DNA of 10,316 bases from Ileibacterium sp. (GTDB taxonomy: Bacteria > Bacillota_I > Bacilli_A > Erysipelotrichales > Erysipelotrichaceae): NCBI GenBank assembly GCA_021443945.1, contig JABUSF010000001.1:243983-254298 (forward strand). The letters are read 5' to 3'. The notes under the pieces are model-generated. The model made no database searches. It was given only the letters and a program-made list of their open reading frames with translations, and was not told the origin of the DNA. Positions 1 to 6,438 of this stretch are shown piece by piece (position 1 is the first letter of the stretch; each line of letters opens with the position of its first letter). The position numbers and the translations under genes were made by a program.

Positions 1-410
1 TTCAAGCGGTATAAAACGGCTGCCAGTTTTTTTTGGATGAGTTCCAGCGCTTCATGCATCACGATCAAATCGGTGTTGTCACCCACATAGCAGCTGGTGG
101 CGCCAAGATGGATGATTCCTTTAGCTTTCGGACACTGCAGGCCATAAGCGTGAACATGGCTCATAACATCATGACGGACAATGGCTTCCTGTTTTCTGGC
201 TTCTTCGTAGTTGATGTCATCTTTGTGGTCGATCAGTTCCTGAATCTGCTCATCACTGATGTCCAGACCCAGTTCCTGCTCTGCCTGAGCAAGAGCAATC
301 CACAGGCGGCGCCATGTGGTGAATTTCTTTTCATTGGAGAACAGATGCTGCATCTCTTTGGAGGCATAGCGGGCGGAAAGGGGTGACTGGTAAATGGTCT
401 GATCTGTCAT
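1..410 (-). CDS. purB: Adenylosuccinate lyase, N-terminal part (cut by window edge)
   Basis: PurB removes fumarate from SAICAR to give AICAR (step 8), and from adenylosuccinate to give AMP. It is a cytosolic homotetramer of the fumarase/aspartase superfamily. Translating the reverse strand from the ATG at 410-408 gives 136 residues before the left edge. Recognisable blocks are SPLSARYASKEM (9-20), RHDVMSHVHAYG (79-90, with the conserved histidines) and HLGATSCYVGDNTDL (101-115). These resemble the animal ADSL-type lyases (SCYVGDNTDL) more than the Bacillus PurB type, where I recall a STDVVDTA-like stretch at that place. The start lies two bases after the purC stop, with no clear ribosome binding site, so translation is probably coupled to purC on a shared transcript. 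The fumarase signature loop and C-terminus lie outside the window, so completeness cannot be judged. Confidence 0.95.
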   Translation of the reverse strand, partial: MTDQTIYQSPLSARYASKEMQHLFSNEKKFTTWRRLWIALAQAEQELGLDISDEQIQELIDHKDDINYEEARKQEAIVRHDVMSHVHAYGLQCPKAKGIIHLGATSCYVGDNTDLIVMHEALELIQKKLAAVLYRL

Positions 411-412
411 TA

Positions 413-1126
413 TTACTTACCCAGTCCCATTCTGGCAAAGACTTCTTTATAAGCACCTTCCGGATCGCCAAGATCCCGGCGGAAACGGTCTTTATCTAAT
501 TTTTCGTGTGTTTCAATATCCCAGTAACGGCAGGTGTCTGGAGAGATTTCGTCGGCCAGAACGATCTGTCCGTCGCTGGTTTTTCCAAATTCCAGCTTGA
601 AGTCGATCAGTTCGATGCCAATGCCGGCAAAGAATTCTTTCAGGAATTCATTGACCGCAAAAGCCATGCGGGTGATTTCATCGATTTCTTCCTGGGTTGC
701 TGCTCCAATGGCTTTTGCCATATAGGAGTTGATCAGCGGATCGCCCAGATCATCATCCTTGTAGCTGAATTCGAGAGTCGGGCACAGAAGGTCGCTTCCT
801 TCTGCAACACCAAGCCGTTTGGAAAAAGAACCGGCTGCGCGGTTGCGGATAATGACTTCCAGAGGAATAATGCTGACTTTCTTTACAACAGTGCGTCTGT
901 CATCCAGTTCTTCAACAAAGTGAGTGGGCACACCCTGTTTTTCCAGCTGGCTCATCAGGTAGTTTGTCATGCGGTTGTTGATGGCTCCTTTACCAACAAT
1001 CGTTCCTTTTTTGAGTCCGTTAAAAGCTGTGGCATCGTCTTTGTAGTCCACAATCACGAGATTTTCATCATCAGTGGCATAAACCTTTTTGGCTTTGCCT
1101 TCGTAGATCATTTCTTTCTGTTCCAT
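413..1126 (-). CDS. purC: Phosphoribosylaminoimidazole-succinocarboxamide synthase (SAICAR synthetase)
   Basis: PurC joins aspartate to CAIR using ATP, giving SAICAR (step 7). The 237-residue length is normal for the short bacterial form. Visible family blocks are YEGKAKKVY near the N-terminus (8-16, nucleotide-binding strand), the signature PLEVIIRNRAAGS (88-100), IELIDFKLEFG, then LADEISPDTCRYWD and DRFRRDLG toward the C-terminus. The ATG at 1126 is supported by an AAAAGGAG ribosome binding site at 1145-1138, 11 bases upstream. It is the first gene of a minus-strand purC-purB unit, divergent from the rest of the locus, and a TATAAT-type promoter sits directly upstream. The 5' leader implied by that promoter is only about 30 bases, too short for a riboswitch. 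Control, if any, is therefore likely at transcription initiation. No missing key residue was noticed. Confidence 0.98.
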   Translation of the reverse strand: MEQKEMIYEGKAKKVYATDDENLVIVDYKDDATAFNGLKKGTIVGKGAINNRMTNYLMSQLEKQGVPTHFVEELDDRRTVVKKVSIIPLEVIIRNRAAGSFSKRLGVAEGSDLLCPTLEFSYKDDDLGDPLINSYMAKAIGAATQEEIDEITRMAFAVNEFLKEFFAGIGIELIDFKLEFGKTSDGQIVLADEISPDTCRYWDIETHEKLDKDRFRRDLGDPEGAYKEVFARMGLGK

Positions 1127-1161
1127 GATTCAATTGGCTCCTTTTCCTAATTAACGGGTTC

Positions 1162-1189
1162 ATTATACAAAGATCAAAACGTAATTCAA
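1162..1189 (-). promoter_or_regulatory. Sigma-A-type promoter for purC-purB
   Basis: Read on the minus strand, TTGAAT (1189-1184) is followed after 16 bases by a perfect TATAAT (1167-1162). Transcription would start near 1155, about 30 bases before the purC ATG. The -10 box is consensus; the -35 box matches TTGACA at four of six positions. A CGAAAAAT stretch (plus strand, from 1194) abuts the -35 box and could be part of an operator, but this is only a resemblance. Confidence 0.7.
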
Positions 1190-1342
1190 TCCACGAAAAA
1201 TCCAAAATTGGAAAAAGAAGGAACTCCCGCAGGGTGAAAAAACAGGTCCGGAATCCTTTGAAAGGGATGTCATTCAAAAAAAGATTTAAAAAGAATCTCA
1301 AGGATGATTGAATGAAGACCAGACGGAATAAAGGAGATCCCG

Positions 1343-1921
1343 ATGAAAGAAATCCAGAACCAGGCAGACACGGCAGAAAAAATCCATCTGGAACTGTTTT
1401 TTCCGAAAGCAGAAGACTGCTGGCAGGAAGCAAAACTGCTTAGGGATCCCGAAACGATGAGCTGCAGCGCCGGATACGACGGAATGTCTGAAGGATATGA
1501 CTATACCACTGGGTGCATTGACTGTCCCAAAGAAGAATGGCAGGCCGTCTTTGAAAACCGCCAAAAGAAAGGGGCATTTTTTGCTGATCTGTACGACCCT
1601 GTGCTGGACCGGTTTGTGGGCAGCGTCAATTATCAGAAAAATCCGGCATCCGGAAACGATGAGTGCGGAATGATCATTGAGGGCAGATACAGAAACAGAG
1701 GATATGGCCTGGTTGGACTGAAGCTTTTGTGCGCCTATGCCAAAGCCAATGGAATTCAGGCTCTGTATGACAATTTTGAAGCCGACCGCCAAGGTGTTTT
1801 AAAGCTTTTTGAAAAAGCGGGTTTTTGGGTCTGCCAAAAAACAGAATGGAAAAAATTTGGCCGGGAGACAGACGGCGTGATTGTAAAAATTGAGTTCAAG
1901 AATGAGAACAGGCAGATTTAA
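1343..1921 (+). CDS. GNAT-family N-acetyltransferase, substrate unknown
   Basis: The 192-residue product has the acetyl-CoA binding motif A of GNAT enzymes: RYRNRGYGLVGLKLL, with R117, G120 and G122 forming the R-x-x-G-x-G pyrophosphate loop. It is followed by LFEKAGF (155-161), the usual motif B end. The N-terminal half carries YDYTTGCIDCPKEEW, which resembles small GNAT proteins of gut Bacillota from memory, but no substrate can be assigned. There is no signal peptide or membrane segment, so it is probably cytosolic. The ATG at 1343 has an AAAGGAG site seven bases upstream. A weak possible promoter (TTGAAA at 1258, AAGATT at 1281, 17-base spacing) lies ahead. The gene is monocistronic, since two terminators follow immediately, so its position between pur units need not imply a purine role. 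Base composition looks like its neighbours'. Confidence 0.88.
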   Translation: MKEIQNQADTAEKIHLELFFPKAEDCWQEAKLLRDPETMSCSAGYDGMSEGYDYTTGCIDCPKEEWQAVFENRQKKGAFFADLYDPVLDRFVGSVNYQKNPASGNDECGMIIEGRYRNRGYGLVGLKLLCAYAKANGIQALYDNFEADRQGVLKLFEKAGFWVCQKTEWKKFGRETDGVIVKIEFKNENRQI

Positions 1922-1937
1922 AAATCTGTCTTTTTTT
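1911..1937 (+). terminator. Intrinsic terminator overlapping the GNAT stop codon
   Basis: CAGATT (1913-1918), a short TAAA loop and AATCTG (1923-1928) form a stem, extended outward by a G-U and a G-C pair, followed by seven T. The stop codon of the acetyltransferase gene lies in the loop region. Confidence 0.8.
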
Positions 1938-1938
1938 G

Positions 1939-1969
1939 CGCATGAGTCTGTTCTTGTGCGGTTTTTTTT
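1939..1969 (+). terminator. Second intrinsic terminator in tandem
   Basis: CGCATGAG (1939-1946) pairs with CTTGTGCG (1953-1960) across a six-base loop, giving eight pairs including two G-U. It is followed by G and eight T. It starts right after the T-tract of the first terminator, so read-through from the acetyltransferase gene into the purE leader should be low. Confidence 0.8.
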
Positions 1970-1991
1970 AGGTTTTCTGAAAACAGGCTGT

Positions 1992-2020
1992 ACGAAAGAT
2001 CATCCAGACTTATCGAAAAT
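1992..2020 (+). promoter_or_regulatory. Paired CGAAA motifs upstream of the purE promoter, possible operator
   Basis: ACGAAAGAT (1992-2000) and TCGAAAAT (2013-2020) place two CGAAA cores exactly 21 bp apart, two helical turns, just upstream of the candidate -35 box. A CGAA core is also central to the PurBox of PurR-regulated Bacillota genes. However, the full consensus (CCGAAC core) is not met, and the two copies are direct rather than inverted. Confidence 0.22.
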
Positions 2021-2025
2021 GCATA

Positions 2026-2054
2026 TTGCTTTTGGCTTGCCTTTTGAATAAGAT
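2026..2054 (+). promoter_or_regulatory. Candidate promoter of the purE operon
   Basis: TTGCTT (2026-2031), a 17-base spacer and TAAGAT (2049-2054) give ideal spacing but only a partial match to each box. It is the best candidate I find between the tandem terminators and purE. It would start transcription near 2061 and give a leader of about 135 bases. Confidence 0.35.
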
Positions 2055-2062
2055 ACCTCTGC

Positions 2063-2157
2063 AGCGTGACTGCTCTTTTGGAGGAATAAAGTTATGGTCT
2101 TAACTTTAATGACATCAAAAGCTGAATATGATCGAATTGCACTTTTTAGCGTGTCTG
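2063..2157 (+). repeat. Near-identical 10-base direct repeat in the purE leader
   Basis: AGCGTGACTG (2063-2072) recurs as AGCGTGTCTG (2148-2157), one mismatch in ten. The second copy is the 5' arm of the purE leader terminator. The first copy can therefore pair with the same 3' arm (2164-2173) at nine of ten positions, counting G-U. The coordinates span both copies and the sequence between them. Confidence 0.5.
2087..2108 (+). promoter_or_regulatory. Hairpin enclosing the leader ORF start codon
   Basis: TAAAGTTA (2087-2094) and TAACTTTA (2101-2108) are perfect inverted repeats of eight bases around a TGGTCT loop. The leader ORF's ATG (2094-2096) has its A in the stem and its TG in the loop. 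The GGAGG ribosome binding site (2080-2084) sits just outside. The stem is A/U-rich and would be weak. Confidence 0.4.
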
Positions 2158-2198
2158 TTTTTTCAGATGCGCTTTTTTCATGGAAAGGAATTGTATGA
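2094..2198 (+). CDS. Possible 34-residue leader peptide coupled to purE
   Basis: An ORF of 34 codons starts at an ATG preceded by a strong GGAGG site (2080-2084, nine bases away). It ends in a TGA at 2196-2198 that overlaps the purE ATG as ATGA. The peptide begins MVLTLMTSKAEYDRIALF and ends FSWKGIV; its middle is rich in F, S, V and L. I recognise no homologue. The leader terminator (2148-2178) lies inside codons 19-29, so ribosomes translating this ORF would run into and could melt the hairpin, favouring read-through and handing over to purE. There is no run of codons for one amino acid, so classical trp-type attenuation is not indicated. The ribosome binding site and ATGA overlap argue for real translation; the shortness and lack of a known family argue for caution. 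Confidence 0.45.
   Translation: MVLTLMTSKAEYDRIALFSVSVFSDALFSWKGIV
2148..2178 (+). terminator. Leader terminator (probable attenuator) just upstream of purE
   Basis: AGCGTGTCTG (2148-2157) pairs along its whole length with CAGATGCGCT (2164-2173), ten pairs including two G-U, across a six-T loop. The final T of the stem begins a six-T tract ending at 2178. It lies only about 16 bases before the purE ATG and upstream of the whole purE-D operon, with no stop codon of a conventional gene ahead of it. A complete terminator in this position points to conditional termination in the leader. Confidence 0.72.
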
Positions 2199-2692
2199 GT
2201 CAACCACTTGTTCTTGTTGTAATGGGAAGCCGTTCCGACCTTCCGGCAATGGAAGGCTGCATGGCGCAGTTAAAGGAAATGGACATTCCCTATGAGGTTC
2301 GCGTTCTGTCCGCTCACCGCACACCGGAGGCAGTTCTTGAACTGTCCGAAAAGGCAGCTGAAAACGGCGTGAAAGTTATTATTGCCGCTGCAGGAGGGGC
2401 AGCGCATCTTGCAGGAGTGATTGCCAGCTCCACCGTACTGCCTGTCATTGGAATTCCAATGCAGACCAGTGCTCTGGGGGGCATGGACAGTCTGCTGTCC
2501 ACCGTTCAGATGCCCGCAGGCGTTCCAGTGGCCACCGTTGCGATTGGAAAAGCCGGAGCAAAGAATGCAGCCATTCTGGCTGCTCAGATGATCGGTCTGG
2601 CAGATCCTGCCGTGCAAAAGAAGGTTGCCGCTTTCAAAAAAGCGCAGAAAGAAAGTGTTCTGGCTGGTTCCAGACTGCAGGAGGCTGAATGA
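2195..2692 (+). CDS. purE: N5-carboxyaminoimidazole ribonucleotide mutase, class I PurE
   Basis: PurE moves the carboxyl group of N5-CAIR to carbon 4, giving CAIR (second half of step 6). It is a small cytosolic protein that forms octamers. From the ATG at 2195 it has 165 residues, typical of the family. Key blocks are GSRSD (11-15), SAHRTP (39-44), AAGGAAHL (65-72) and DSLLSTVQMP (98-107). SAHRTP marks class I; class II AIR carboxylases such as Treponema's, as I recall, have SAHKT there. Class I needs PurK to make N5-CAIR, and purK is absent from this window. An upstream in-frame ATG at 2180 would add five residues, but it sits between the terminator tract and the ribosome binding site. GGAAAGGA (2182-2189) fits the 2195 start, as does family length. 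The purE stop overlaps the purL start as ATGA. Confidence 0.97.
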   Translation: MSQPLVLVVMGSRSDLPAMEGCMAQLKEMDIPYEVRVLSAHRTPEAVLELSEKAAENGVKVIIAAAGGAAHLAGVIASSTVLPVIGIPMQTSALGGMDSLLSTVQMPAGVPVATVAIGKAGAKNAAILAAQMIGLADPAVQKKVAAFKKAQKESVLAGSRLQEAE

Positions 2693-5600
2693 ATACCCGT
2701 CTGTATGTGAAAAAGAAACCGGGGTTTCAGGTCGAACAGACCTCTTTGCAGGAGAACCTGAAAACCTTTCTGAATCTTCGGGATGATTTTGAAATTGAGC
2801 TCTTCAACATCTATGACATTTTTAATGCCCAAGCCGAAGATCTGCAGCTGTTAAAGGAAAGCGTCCTGGCCGAAGCGGTTACCGACCAGGTGTTTGAAAA
2901 CGTAAATCTGGAAGGAACAGACTATTTGGCCTATGAATATCTGCCCGGTCAGTATGACCAGAGAGCAGATTCTGCCATGCAGTGTCTGATGCTTTTGAAC
3001 AATAAAAAATCTGTCCGCATTCATTCGGGCACTCTGATGCTGATGAAAAATGCGGATGAGCAGCAGAAAAAAGCCATCGAGGAGTATTTGATCAACCCGG
3101 TGGAAGCACAGAAAAAAGATCTTTCCAAACTGGAAGATGACCTGGATCTGCAGGTGGAGGATGTTCCGGTGATGGAAGGATTTACGGAACGGACAAAAGA
3201 AGAACTGGCCGGCATGCTGAACGAACTGGGACTGGCCATGTCTCTGGATGATCTGGCCTTCGTGCAGGACTACTTTAGAGATACGGAACACCGAAATCCG
3301 ACTCTGACAGAGATCCGGGTTCTGGATACCTACTGGTCCGATCACTGCCGCCATACCACTTTTGAAACCATTCTGGAAAACATTTCCGTGAACGAAGAAA
3401 CCTATAAGAAGCAGCTGGAAGAAGCGCTGGCTCAGTATCTGGCCATGCGCCACGATCTTGGCCGGGATGAAAAACCAGTGACTTTAATGGATATGGCAAC
3501 CATTGCCGGAAGAGCCATGCGCAAAGACGGACGTCTGGCGGATGAAGAGATCAGCGATGAGATCAATGCCTGCTCCATTGAAATACCAGTAAATGTGAAC
3601 GGCCAAACGGAAACATGGCTGCTCATGTTTAAAAACGAAACCCATAATCACCCCACCGAAATCGAGCCTTTCGGCGGGGCATCCACCTGCATCGGAGGAG
3701 CCATCCGCGATCCGCTGTCCGGACGTTCTTATGTCTATCAGGCTGTCCGGATTACCGGAGCAGGGGATATCACCGCTCCATTGTCCGAAACCATGGAGCA
3801 TAAGCTGCCTCAGTCCAAAATCTCCAAAACAGCCGCTCATGGATATTCCTCCTATGGAAACCAGATCGGCCTGGCCACTACATTCGTTGAGGAAATTTTT
3901 GATGAAGGCTACAAAGCCAAACGCATGGAAGTCGGCGGTGTTGTCGGGGCGGCTCCAAAAAGCCATGTCAAACGGGAAAAACCGGCTCCCGGCGATCTGA
4001 TCATTCTCATCGGCGGTGCGACCGGCCGTGACGGCATTGGAGGAGCCACCGGTTCTTCCAAGGAGCACAACGATACTTCTCTGGAAAAATGCTCTTCTGA
4101 AGTACAGAAGGGAAATGCAGTCACCGAACGCAAACTGCAGAGACTGTTCCGCAACCCTGCGGTGACAAAACTGATCAAAAAAGCCAATGACTTTGGTGCA
4201 GGCGGTGTATCTGTCGCCATTGGTGAACTGGCAGATGGTCTGGAAATCAACCTGGATGTAGTTCCGGTGAAATACGAAGGTCTGGACGGAACAGAACTGG
4301 CGATTTCTGAAAGTCAGGAACGTATGGCTGTGTGCATTGATCCAAAGGATCTGGACGCCTTCCTGGAAGAATGCCGGAAAGAAAATCTGGATGGGGTTAT
4401 TCCAGCCGTCGTGACAGAAGAGCCTCGTCTGGTGATGAAGTGGAAAGGCAAAACCATTGTGGATATGGCCCGCTCTTTCCTGGATACCAATGGTGTCCGT
4501 CAGAAACAGGATGTTGTCATCGAGTCTCTTGGAGGAAGCAACCCGTTTGAAGCAGAAGAAAGAACATTGGCCGAAGTGCTGCAGGATCCAAATGTTGCCT
4601 GTCAGATTGGCCTGGCTGAGATGTTTGATGCTTCCATTGGCAAAAGCACTGTACTGATGCCTTTTGGAGGCAAATACCAGAACACGCCGGAAGACGGTTC
4701 CGTTCAGAAGCTGCCTGTGTTCGGCTTTACTGATACCTGCTCCTTCATGACCTACGGATACGATCCGGCACTGGCCAAATTCTCTCCTTACCTGTCTGCC
4801 CAGTATTCCGTGGTGGAAGCACTGGCGAAGCTGGCAGCCATGGGAGCCGATCCGGCTAAAGCCAGACTGACCAACCAGGAATACTTTGAGCGCCTTGGAA
4901 AAGATCCAAAAAAATGGGGCGCTCCCACGCAGGCTTTGCTGGGGCTGATTCAGGCCCAGATGGCCATGGGCACTCCATCTATTGGCGGAAAGGATTCCAT
5001 GTCCGGAACGTTCAACGAAATCCATGTGCCTCCAACCCTGATTACCTTTGCAGTAACGTACGGAAGCACAGACGACGTCATCAGCGGAGCCTTTAAAGAA
5101 GCCGGCCGGAATCTGTATGTAATCAAACATACCCCTCTGGCAGACGGAACTCCTGACTATGAACAGCTCAAAGCCAATTTTGCTTCCTTAAAAGAAGAAA
5201 ACAAAAAAGGCAATGCAGCGGCTGCCAAAGCTCTGCGGATCGGCGGAATCGATGCTGCGGCTGCAAAAATGGCCTTTGGAAACGGCATTGGTGCAGACAT
5301 TCATGCCGAGCATCCATCGGCTCTGGATCTTGGTTCCATTCTGGTGGAAGTGAAAGAACCTGTCGAAAAAGAAAACTGGGTTCTGGTGGGACAAACCATC
5401 GAAGAACCTGCTCTCTATATAAATAATGAAAGAACATCTTTGGAGGATGCCTTCAAGCTGTGGACCAAACGCTATGATTCTCTTTATCCAAGAATCGTAA
5501 ATGAGGATGCTGCGGCAGTGGTGGAAACCCCGCTGTACAAAGGTGAAAAAACATACTCCAAGGTCAAAGTGGAAAAACCGGTTGTCGTTATTCCGGTCTT

Positions 5601-6375
5601 CCCGGGACAGAACTGTGAATACGATACAGCCGCTCAGTTTGAAAGAGCCGGAGCGGAAGTCCATACCCTGGTGTTCAACAACCAGTCCGTTGAAGACATC
5701 AACCGATCCATCGACATTCTGGCGGACGAAATCTCAAAAGCTCAGATTTTGATGGTTGTGGGAGGCTTCTCCCTGGGAGATGAACCAGACGGATCCGGAA
5801 AATTCATCGTCAATGTTCTGCGCAATAAAAAGATTGCCTCAGCGGTAGAAACGATGAGAGCCAACGATGGTCTGATCCTTGGGATCTGCAATGGATTCCA
5901 GGCTCTGATTAAATCCGGACTGCTGCCTTACGGCGACATTAATGCTGTCAATGAAGCATCTCCCACTCTGTTCAGAAATGATATCAACCGTCATGTCTCC
6001 CACATGGCCAGAACAAGAGTCACATCCAACAACTCTCCATGGCTGCAGTCAATGGAACCGGGCGAAATGCATTCCATTGCCATCAGCCACGGGGAAGGCA
6101 AATTTGTCTGCTCCAAAGAGATGTTTGATGAAATGTCCAAGCGCGGTCAGATTGCCTTCCAGTACGTCAACGAAAAGGGTGAGCCGACCATGGACGGACT
6201 GGACAACCGCAACGGCGCGTTTATGGCGGTGGAAGGCATCGTTTCGGAAGATGGAAGAATTCTGGGAAAAATGGGTCATTCGGAACGATATGAAGAAGGC
6301 CTGTTCCAGAACATTGCCGGAAATAAAAAACAGAATCTGTTTGAAAACGGCGTCCGCTTCTTCACTCACGAATAA
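2689..6375 (+). CDS. purL: Phosphoribosylformylglycinamidine synthase, large single-chain form
   Basis: PurL converts FGAR, glutamine and ATP to FGAM (step 4). The 1228 residues hold all parts that many Bacillota split into PurS, PurL and PurQ. In order they are a PurS-like N-terminal domain (about 1-150), a linker with YWSDHCRHTTF (215-225), and the two-lobed synthetase with KNETHNHPTEIEPFGG (from 315), GRDGIGGATGSS (446-457) and GGKDSMSG (766-773). The class I glutamine amidotransferase domain follows from about 964: FPGQNCEYD (971-979), GICNGFQAL with nucleophile C1067, and GHSER with H1197 and E1199. The triad is therefore complete and glutamine should be the ammonia source. The ATG overlaps the purE stop, and an AGGAGG site (2679-2684) lies four bases upstream. 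A 154-bp gap follows before purM. No frameshift was seen. Confidence 0.98.
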   Translation: MNTRLYVKKKPGFQVEQTSLQENLKTFLNLRDDFEIELFNIYDIFNAQAEDLQLLKESVLAEAVTDQVFENVNLEGTDYLAYEYLPGQYDQRADSAMQCLMLLNNKKSVRIHSGTLMLMKNADEQQKKAIEEYLINPVEAQKKDLSKLEDDLDLQVEDVPVMEGFTERTKEELAGMLNELGLAMSLDDLAFVQDYFRDTEHRNPTLTEIRVLDTYWSDHCRHTTFETILENISVNEETYKKQLEEALAQYLAMRHDLGRDEKPVTLMDMATIAGRAMRKDGRLADEEISDEINACSIEIPVNVNGQTETWLLMFKNETHNHPTEIEPFGGASTCIGGAIRDPLSGRSYVYQAVRITGAGDITAPLSETMEHKLPQSKISKTAAHGYSSYGNQIGLATTFVEEIFDEGYKAKRMEVGGVVGAAPKSHVKREKPAPGDLIILIGGATGRDGIGGATGSSKEHNDTSLEKCSSEVQKGNAVTERKLQRLFRNPAVTKLIKKANDFGAGGVSVAIGELADGLEINLDVVPVKYEGLDGTELAISESQERMAVCIDPKDLDAFLEECRKENLDGVIPAVVTEEPRLVMKWKGKTIVDMARSFLDTNGVRQKQDVVIESLGGSNPFEAEERTLAEVLQDPNVACQIGLAEMFDASIGKSTVLMPFGGKYQNTPEDGSVQKLPVFGFTDTCSFMTYGYDPALAKFSPYLSAQYSVVEALAKLAAMGADPAKARLTNQEYFERLGKDPKKWGAPTQALLGLIQAQMAMGTPSIGGKDSMSGTFNEIHVPPTLITFAVTYGSTDDVISGAFKEAGRNLYVIKHTPLADGTPDYEQLKANFASLKEENKKGNAAAAKALRIGGIDAAAAKMAFGNGIGADIHAEHPSALDLGSILVEVKEPVEKENWVLVGQTIEEPALYINNERTSLEDAFKLWTKRYDSLYPRIVNEDAAAVVETPLYKGEKTYSKVKVEKPVVVIPVFPGQNCEYDTAAQFERAGAEVHTLVFNNQSVEDINRSIDILADEISKAQILMVVGGFSLGDEPDGSGKFIVNVLRNKKIASAVETMRANDGLILGICNGFQALIKSGLLPYGDINAVNEASPTLFRNDINRHVSHMARTRVTSNNSPWLQSMEPGEMHSIAISHGEGKFVCSKEMFDEMSKRGQIAFQYVNEKGEPTMDGLDNRNGAFMAVEGIVSEDGRILGKMGHSERYEEGLFQNIAGNKKQNLFENGVRFFTHE

Positions 6376-6393
6376 AACAAATCTGCCTTTCTA

Positions 6394-6431
6394 TTAACAG
6401 ACAGAAGAAATCTTTTAATAGACAGAAGAAA
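6394..6431 (+). repeat. Two-copy direct repeat, 21-bp period, in the purL-purM spacer
   Basis: TTAACAGACAGAAGAAA (6394-6410) and TTAATAGACAGAAGAAA (6415-6431) match at 16 of 17 positions, offset by 21 bp. The unit is purine-rich. No function is known to me; it could be a protein or RNA-binding tract, or simple duplication by slippage. Confidence 0.6.
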
Positions 6432-6438
6432 AAAACAA

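Noticed and set aside
33..1150. Plus-strand frames opposite purB and purC (33-386 and 506-1150)
   Set aside because: The minus strand encodes clear PurB and PurC; these frames lack recognisable motifs.
1258..1286. Promoter for the acetyltransferase gene (TTGAAA, 17 bases, AAGATT)
   Set aside because: The -35 box is good, but the -10 box matches at only three of six positions, so it is mentioned with the gene and not called as a feature.
2180..2194. Upstream in-frame ATG at 2180 as the purE start
   Set aside because: It has no ribosome binding site at a proper distance and falls just after the leader T-tract. The ATG at 2195 has GGAAAGGA upstream and gives normal family length.
1970..2195. 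Purine (guanine/adenine), PRPP or ppGpp riboswitch upstream of purE
   Set aside because: I could not find the purine aptamer core (TATGG and CTACC-type loops with flanking helix) or a ykkC-like conserved stretch. An Infernal/Rfam scan would settle it.
3484..5130. Open frame of 548 codons on the minus strand opposite purL
   Set aside because: It lies wholly within purL, whose motifs and length are unmistakable. The translation shows no family features, and long antisense frames are a by-product of codon bias here.
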